Below are positions 58,409 to 64,000 of a stretch of 64,000 nucleotides of DNA, piece by piece. This stretch comes from Sinohyriopsis cumingii. Lineage: Eukaryota > Mollusca > Bivalvia > Unionida > Unionidae. A program made the position numbers and the translations under genes. The notes under the pieces are model-generated. The model saw only the letters and a program-made list of their open reading frames with translations, was not told the origin of the DNA and searched no databases. Each line of letters begins with the position of its first letter. The first letter of the stretch is position 1. The DNA lies in NCBI GenBank assembly GCA_028554795.2, contig CM068827.1:69617809-69681808 (forward strand). Direction: 5' to 3'.

Positions 58409-58970
58409 CATATTTTTTTTTTATTATACAATCTGAATGCGTTTAAATAACACTATAAAACTATTCGTGTTGCTAAATGTTAGGTCGTCCGCGTTAGAGA
58501 CAATCTTGGTAGGAAGAGTTTGCAAATTACTGTCTATTTACACACTCAGATGATCTTCATTTACACCGTGAGTTGTACAGGTCCGTGTTATTGGAACTCC
58601 AAAACAGCCTCACTGTAAAAGTAAGAATTGTTTACTTGCACATCATTATTATGAAGATACATTCACTTCCAATGCAGGCTTTGAAAAATTTTAATATTAT
58701 TTTGTAGCGAGATAATTATAGTCAGAAACGGACATTATTACAATGCAAAGACATTTGATATAAATATCAATACAATCCTACATAATATTATCTCATTATA
58801 GATGTGTAGTGGGAATGTATCATCAGAATCGATAGGAAATGTGAGCTTTATTATTTTCATAGTCCAGCTCTAATAATATCCCGAAATTGTCGGAGTTCTC
58901 TGCTTTCCGCCAGAGAAGAAGAGAGTAAATATGAATTCATTTGATAAATACGACAGCAGTAATCTGATAC
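58409..58970. other. Host intergenic DNA, nothing recognised
   Basis: AT-rich, no supported feature. Confidence 0.5.
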
Positions 58971-59142
58971 ACCTCGAACATTTTCCCTTATCGAATAACA
59001 TCATAACCGGCTCACCTCGGACATTTTCCCTTATTGAATAACAGCATAACCGACTCACCACGAACATTTTCCATTATCGACTAACAGTATAACCCACTCA
59101 CCTTGAACATTTTCCCTTATCGACTAATAGTATGACCGACTC
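58971..59142. repeat. 43-bp tandem repeat, 4 units
   Basis: Units start ACCTCGAACATTTTCCCTTA at 58971 and recur at 59014, 59057 and 59100, with a few substitutions each. Confidence 0.92.
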
Positions 59143-60052
59143 AGAAATAATACTTGAATAACCCATATATACGGTGATGGAACTCCAAATCATGTCAGTT
59201 CAAAGCTATGCTGCACGAAATTTCATTCTACGTAGTAATTTATCTGTTTTCTCGTTGCAGTCCACTTCAATTTGTGCTTTGACAGTTTTCACCCTCTAAA
59301 TGTTTTAATTTAATCCAAAGAATTAGCACCGATTGATTGACTTTTTGTTACATTTTCATGTGTATGCCAGTATTTCACGGATTGCGATCTGTTATTTTAA
59401 TAAACCGTCAACAGTTGATAAATTTATTGTTTTTTTAAGAAACTGTACAATAGGAAATGACAAAATTTGAAATATACTGCAGGTTTGAAGTTAAGGGTTC
59501 TAATTAGTTAGCGTTAGAACATTATCTGGTAGTAATTTCAGAGATTTGTGGTTGATATTAATACTTCCTAATAAGATATTGATCGAGATTATTTCTCGAT
59601 AAATAAGGTAAAAGGACCGTCTTATAGTTCATCTGTCATAATTATTTCAGCATTACGAGCTGGATGATCGTTTCCTTTTCGAAGAATCGATACAGGTTGC
59701 ATCAGTTCCTGTGATGGATTCCTGGAACTGATAATTGATGGAATTAGCAATTACTTATGCGAACATTAAGATAAATGTCAACCCAAACATTGACAGAAAC
59801 ATATTAAAGATATCTAGGATTGGAAACTAATTTCCTTTCAATAATTTCAAGAAAGCAGTTAATCCAACAGTATGTGTGTGTGTGTGTGTGTGTTTAATGT
59901 TTTTACTGGAGTTCTTAAAAGCGCTCAGTAATCAATCATATCTTCTCTAACCAATATACAAAAATGCCTAGGTTGCGCTCTGATTAAATATTTCTAGTGC
60001 TACATACATGTTTTAATTACATATAAGCATTCATATGTCATATATACATATA
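59143..60052. other. Host intergenic DNA; short (TG)n at 59873-59893
   Basis: No gene was recognised. Confidence 0.5.
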
Positions 60053-60312
60053 ATCAGACCGATAATGTGGCCTAAGTGGTTAGAACCTCCGCCTCGATTG
60101 CGGGAAGTCGCGGGTACGTCCTCCGGCCAAGTCATACAAAAGACATAAAATATGGTACTAGCGGCTACATCATTAAGAAGTTAGTATTGGGACTGATCGG
60201 TCTGGTGTTAGGATGATGTTCTTTGTTTGCGGCATGATGTCCAAATACAAGGCATCACTTAAAATTACCACACTGCTGACATTGTAGAGATATGACTGAA
60301 AAGTTGCTTCAG
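60053..60312 (+). repeat. tRNA-derived SINE, copy g, opposite orientation
   Basis: The head is on the plus strand: GTGGCCTAAGTGGTTAGAAC (A-box region), then a mutated B box GGGTACGTCCTCC, the body in reverse complement to the other copies (CATTAAGAAGTTAGT, GGTCTGGTGTTAGGAT), and a short (AT)n end in place of (CA)n. Confidence 0.8.
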
Positions 60313-61150
60313 TTGATATATATATAAGAAACTAATTAATATCAAGTATGCAATATTTCACAAGTTTTTTGCAATTTTGTAACAATATAAACACTTTAAA
60401 TAATGAATTCGTTTTGAACACTATACTTTGAGGTGCGTGGGTGATGGAAATTAGAGGTAGTTAGGATTTAATTCACAATACTATAAGTTTCATTAAAGTT
60501 TTCACTTTTGTATTCTAGGGATATACATTATATAAAGAATTTCGCTTAACTGAATGGTTTTGCTTTCTCTGATACTTAGTTTAGGACCGTTGAGTAGTAA
60601 CATGTTATAATTGAAAGAGTAAAAATAACTCGCTTGCAAAATTAGAAAGTAATCGTATGTATTATCGTTTAACGGCATGTCAGTACTGTAAAGGCTATAT
60701 AGTGTCAATTACAAGTAGAGAAAATTGCACAGAAACCATAGGGATATAAACCCATCTTGCTAAATATAAACACTAAGAAGGAAATTATTTTGCTTCAAAA
60801 TTAAGAATTATATATATATTTGGATATCAGCTTTAAAAGGGGAATCCAAGTTACATTAAAATAAAATTAATGGATGATTTAAGATAAAATGAGATAAAAG
60901 GTTAATGAAACTTTACTTTTTCATCAAGGGTCACATGTGATATTGACGAAATTATTTTCTTCATATTACATCACAACAAATCAATGACGATAACTACAGA
61001 CATCGAAGCTCACCTTAATAGTCTAAAACGTAATGCAGCGCACAATGAATGTATCTGATAGTGTTTAACACAACACTCAATATTATTTTTTTAATCTTAG
61101 GCAGAAGCCGAACTGGAATAATATTACCGTACACTAAAGACCGTAATAGC
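60313..61150. other. Host intergenic DNA, nothing recognised
   Basis: AT-rich, no supported feature. Confidence 0.5.
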
Positions 61151-61540
61151 ATCCGTTTGGACAACTTGATAAGCTTGGGCACTCAATAGTATCCATTTGG
61201 ACAACTTAATAAACTTGGGCAATCAATAGTATCCGTTTGAACAACTTGATAAGCTTGGGCAATCAATATTATCCGTTTGGACAACTTGAGAAGCTTGGGC
61301 AATCAACAGTATCCGTTTGGATAACTTGATAAGCTTTGCCTATCAAAGGTATCCGATTGGATAATTTGATAAGCTTGGGCAATCAATAGTATCCTTTTGG
61401 ACAACGTGATAGGTTTGGGCAATCAAACGTATCCGTTTGGACAACGTGATAAGCTTGGGCAATCAAAAGTATCCGTTTGGACAACTTGATAAGCTTGGGT
61501 ACTCGATAGTATCCGTTTGGATAACTTCATTAGTTAACAA
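61151..61540. repeat. 40-bp tandem repeat, about 10 units
   Basis: ATCCGTTTGGACAACTTGAT followed by AAGCTTGGGCAATCAATAGT recurs at 40-bp steps from 61151 to about 61511. A single inverted unit start, TTGTCCAAACGGA, lies at about 61727-61739. Confidence 0.93.
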
Positions 61541-62078
61541 ATCTAAGCTGTACCTTAATTGAAATTAATGTAAAAACGTGCTTAGCAGATTAGTTTTGGT
61601 TACTCCTCTGTAGCTTAAACAGACCTTTTAATCTATACATAGGTTTCTTGTATGACGTAGATAAAATGTCCTAGCCTCAATTTACTTCTTTGAATGCCTA
61701 TTTCAGCAACTAAAACTAGGAATTATTGTCCAAACGGAAATTATCTTCACGTCAAAGCATTATGTTTTTGTTCAGCTCAAAATGATTTTTATTCATTTAT
61801 CACAAGAATGAGTTAATTATTTTTCTATGATTTCCTAAACATTATAAAATTAAAAATAAATTCATTTGCGATAAAGTTTCTTCTTTATTCAACGCATTTC
61901 TTCTTGAAAAGTTATAAGTGTTATATCAAGAAGATTTCGTGAAAGTCATTGTCCGTTTACAAAACAATCATTGCTTGCGAAGTATCAACCAAGAATATCA
62001 TAAAATTATAATATCTGATAAAGTTTTAGATTCATGTATTAGAAAAGGATATTCTAACCCTACCACAACCCGTCATTC
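61541..62078. other. Host intergenic DNA, nothing recognised
   Basis: An open plus-strand frame of 126 codons (61918-62298) runs into and through the following GA repeat. It has no recognisable domain and is not called. Confidence 0.45.
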
Positions 62079-62130
<52 letters not shown>

Positions 62131-62151
62131 GAGAGAGACAGAGGGAGAGAG
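62079..62151. repeat. (GA)n microsatellite
   Basis: GA repeat with a few CAGA interruptions. Confidence 0.95.
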
Positions 62152-64000
62152 ATCAGTGTGTCTATATGTGTATATGACAAACAGTTTGGAAGGCATGACA
62201 CAAATGAGCCAGTAATTCTCAGCTTTTGTAAAGAAAGTCCTCATGAAATATGCAGACGCTTGGTAAACAATGAATTTCTTTTGCAAGAAGAAAATTAACC
62301 AAAGCATTATGTCCTGTCATCGTATAAATTTTCACATGTAAATTAAATAATATTATATGATACCACAGCATATTACTTTTGTTGTAAGGAATTATAAACA
62401 TGTTAATATTTTCTAATGAAGCAATATATGAATATCAGAGGTCATGAGTAGTAAATACATTAAGAACGAGACATCCGAATATTCTTCAAAGATTTTTCAT
62501 TGCCAATTACTGCAGATTCTTTAATAAATTATCGTTTTTAATTATTTTTGCGTGAAACATTTATTTTGCACTCGTACCGAATAACATTTTTATAAACATG
62601 AATAATGTCAACCTTTTGCTGGCGAGGCTGCCTCAGTACATGCAAATAATTCAACTCGTATAATACGTATTTTTAAAATTAGCATTCTTATCCAATCTTC
62701 TTTATACCAAATCTAGTCGATTGCGTGTTGAGCAAACGTTAACCAAGTCTCTAAATGAAAGAAGATAGAACTTGGAATCTCCAGTTCATTTTTTACTTTT
62801 TCTTTGCAAAATTGCAAATCCCTTCTTTCTGAAGTATAATTATCTGAGATCTCTCAAGAACCCAAAACGATTCTACGCGACAAATCCAATTCCACTAGCA
62901 CCGATAGTTCCTATAATTGAGAAATCAATTCAATTGTCAAGACGATATAAAAGATCAGATAATTTTACTTATTTCAATTGATTAGAAAGGACCACCCATA
63001 ATGATTCACATTCATCACTGTAAAGATTGACGAAAGAATAATTTTCTTTAGAATTGATTTGGTGTCTTTGTCCTTCGACTGCGATCTTGAAATGAGAGAC
63101 CAATAGGATAGATAAAAGGAATCTTAAATTAAATTACATTACACATACGGCTTCTAGTCTCATTTGGTGAATTATGTGCAGATAGTAATTACCATAGTGG
63201 TTTTTGGAAATAAACAGTCTGTCGAAATTGCTTTTGATATGTGGAACCAATTGCTCTTCGGAGGTCTTGTCTACATTCACTGTGTCGCTTGTAACAATGT
63301 CAGGGTAAGGCACACGAGACTTTACGAACAATGGTTCATTTGTGCATTCCAGAATATTCTTTACACTTTTAAATTATACTTATGAATATTATTTTGGCTC
63401 AGAAACAGCGGCTTGCTGACTAAACAGCTTGAAAACGTGGTAGTATATATTCTTCAATGAACTGATTCGTCATGACCAGAGAGGATGCGGTATGTATTTC
63501 AACTAGATCTCCGATTTTTTGGAAACATTTCTCCCTAACGTCATACATCGGAACTCACTGTGTAGTGAGTTTCTCGTTTCTAAATACTTGTCATTCGGGA
63601 TAAAAGTAATGTTTTTCAGTCTCAACCCCACTTATACATTTTTTAATTGTCTCAGTTACGCTGCAGTTGTAACAATATTAGGATAGATAGATTCCTGAGT
63701 TGCATAACTCTTCCTGGCAGAATAACGAAGACATAAATATAAAAATCGAAAAGAATGCAAAACCAATTTAAAGGCGTTGTGTGAACAACTGCAATCTCGA
63801 TATCTGGTACAGAAGCTTCCGTAACTGTCATTATGATTATTGCATCTTTAAAAATTACACTGAAGTTATTTCAACAGAATCAAATCATTCCTTCAGGTGT
63901 TTGAAAACAATTAAATGGCAAAGAAAAAACGGCACTAATCCAATTAAGAAAAAGACAAGAAAGCAATGCTGCTTGAGGATGAATTGTCTCCTACTGTTGC
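62152..64000. other. Host intergenic DNA, nothing recognised
   Basis: AT-rich sequence without a gene, RNA gene or repeat that I can support. Confidence 0.5.

Noticed and set aside
61918-62298. 126-codon open frame running through a GA repeat
   Set aside because: A third of it is RE-type repeat from (GA)n; the rest has no recognisable domain or promoter.

Overview
The window is AT-rich, microsatellite-rich metazoan DNA. It carries tRNA-derived SINEs with (CA)n tails, CR1-type LINE debris and hAT-type MITEs. The SINE family looks like those common in molluscs, so a mollusc or other lophotrochozoan is the best guess; no host gene was found to confirm this. No host protein-coding gene could be supported anywhere in the window.

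The left flank (1-27.47 kb) holds simple repeats, a decayed DNA transposon with terminal inverted repeats of about 120 bp (3.08-5.41 kb), two non-LTR retrotransposon fragments (7.0-8.7 kb), SINEs, two hAT-like MITEs (11.6 and 12.3 kb), a foldback element (20.9 kb) and a 27-bp tandem array (16.3 kb). The right flank (50.38-64 kb) holds a 105-bp higher-order satellite (52.2-53.5 kb), more SINEs, and 43-bp and 40-bp tandem arrays.

The centre (27474-50375) is an integrated Maverick/Polinton (adintovirus-type) element of about 22.9 kb. It has 350-bp terminal inverted repeats beginning 5'-AGTAGT and a 6-bp target duplication GATGAT. Its genes include a retroviral-type integrase with a chromodomain, protein-primed family B DNA polymerase, a double-jelly-roll major capsid protein, a penton-like minor capsid protein, a two-segment membrane protein, small basic virion-type proteins, a BIR (IAP-like) protein, three tandem F-box-like paralogs, three tandem coiled-coil genes, a CCHC zinc-knuckle protein, a Q-rich protein and a 77-residue Arg-rich protein. 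No packaging ATPase or adenain-type protease was recognised. The polymerase and several other genes carry frameshifts, a stop or a key deletion, so this copy is probably dead.

The element is composite. A block of about 4.7 kb (N-terminal polymerase, CCHC, Q-rich and Arg-rich genes) occurs twice in direct orientation, and a third, divergent terminus (44999-45323) sits inside and abuts a truncated second polymerase. The simplest model is one Polinton nested in the polymerase gene of a relative, followed by recombination between the homologous copies.

The most striking signal is a set of seven 16-nt hairpins matching the metazoan replication-dependent histone mRNA 3' stem-loop (GGCCCTTTTCAGGGCC or a compensated variant). 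Most are followed by ACCCA or AGCCA and all by a purine-rich box like the U7 histone downstream element. Each lies on the coding strand just after the stop codon of a small gene (coiled-coil x3, Q-rich x2, Arg-rich x2). The capsid block and the CCHC gene instead have AATAAA signals. This suggests a virus-like element that ends one class of mRNAs by the S-phase histone pathway.
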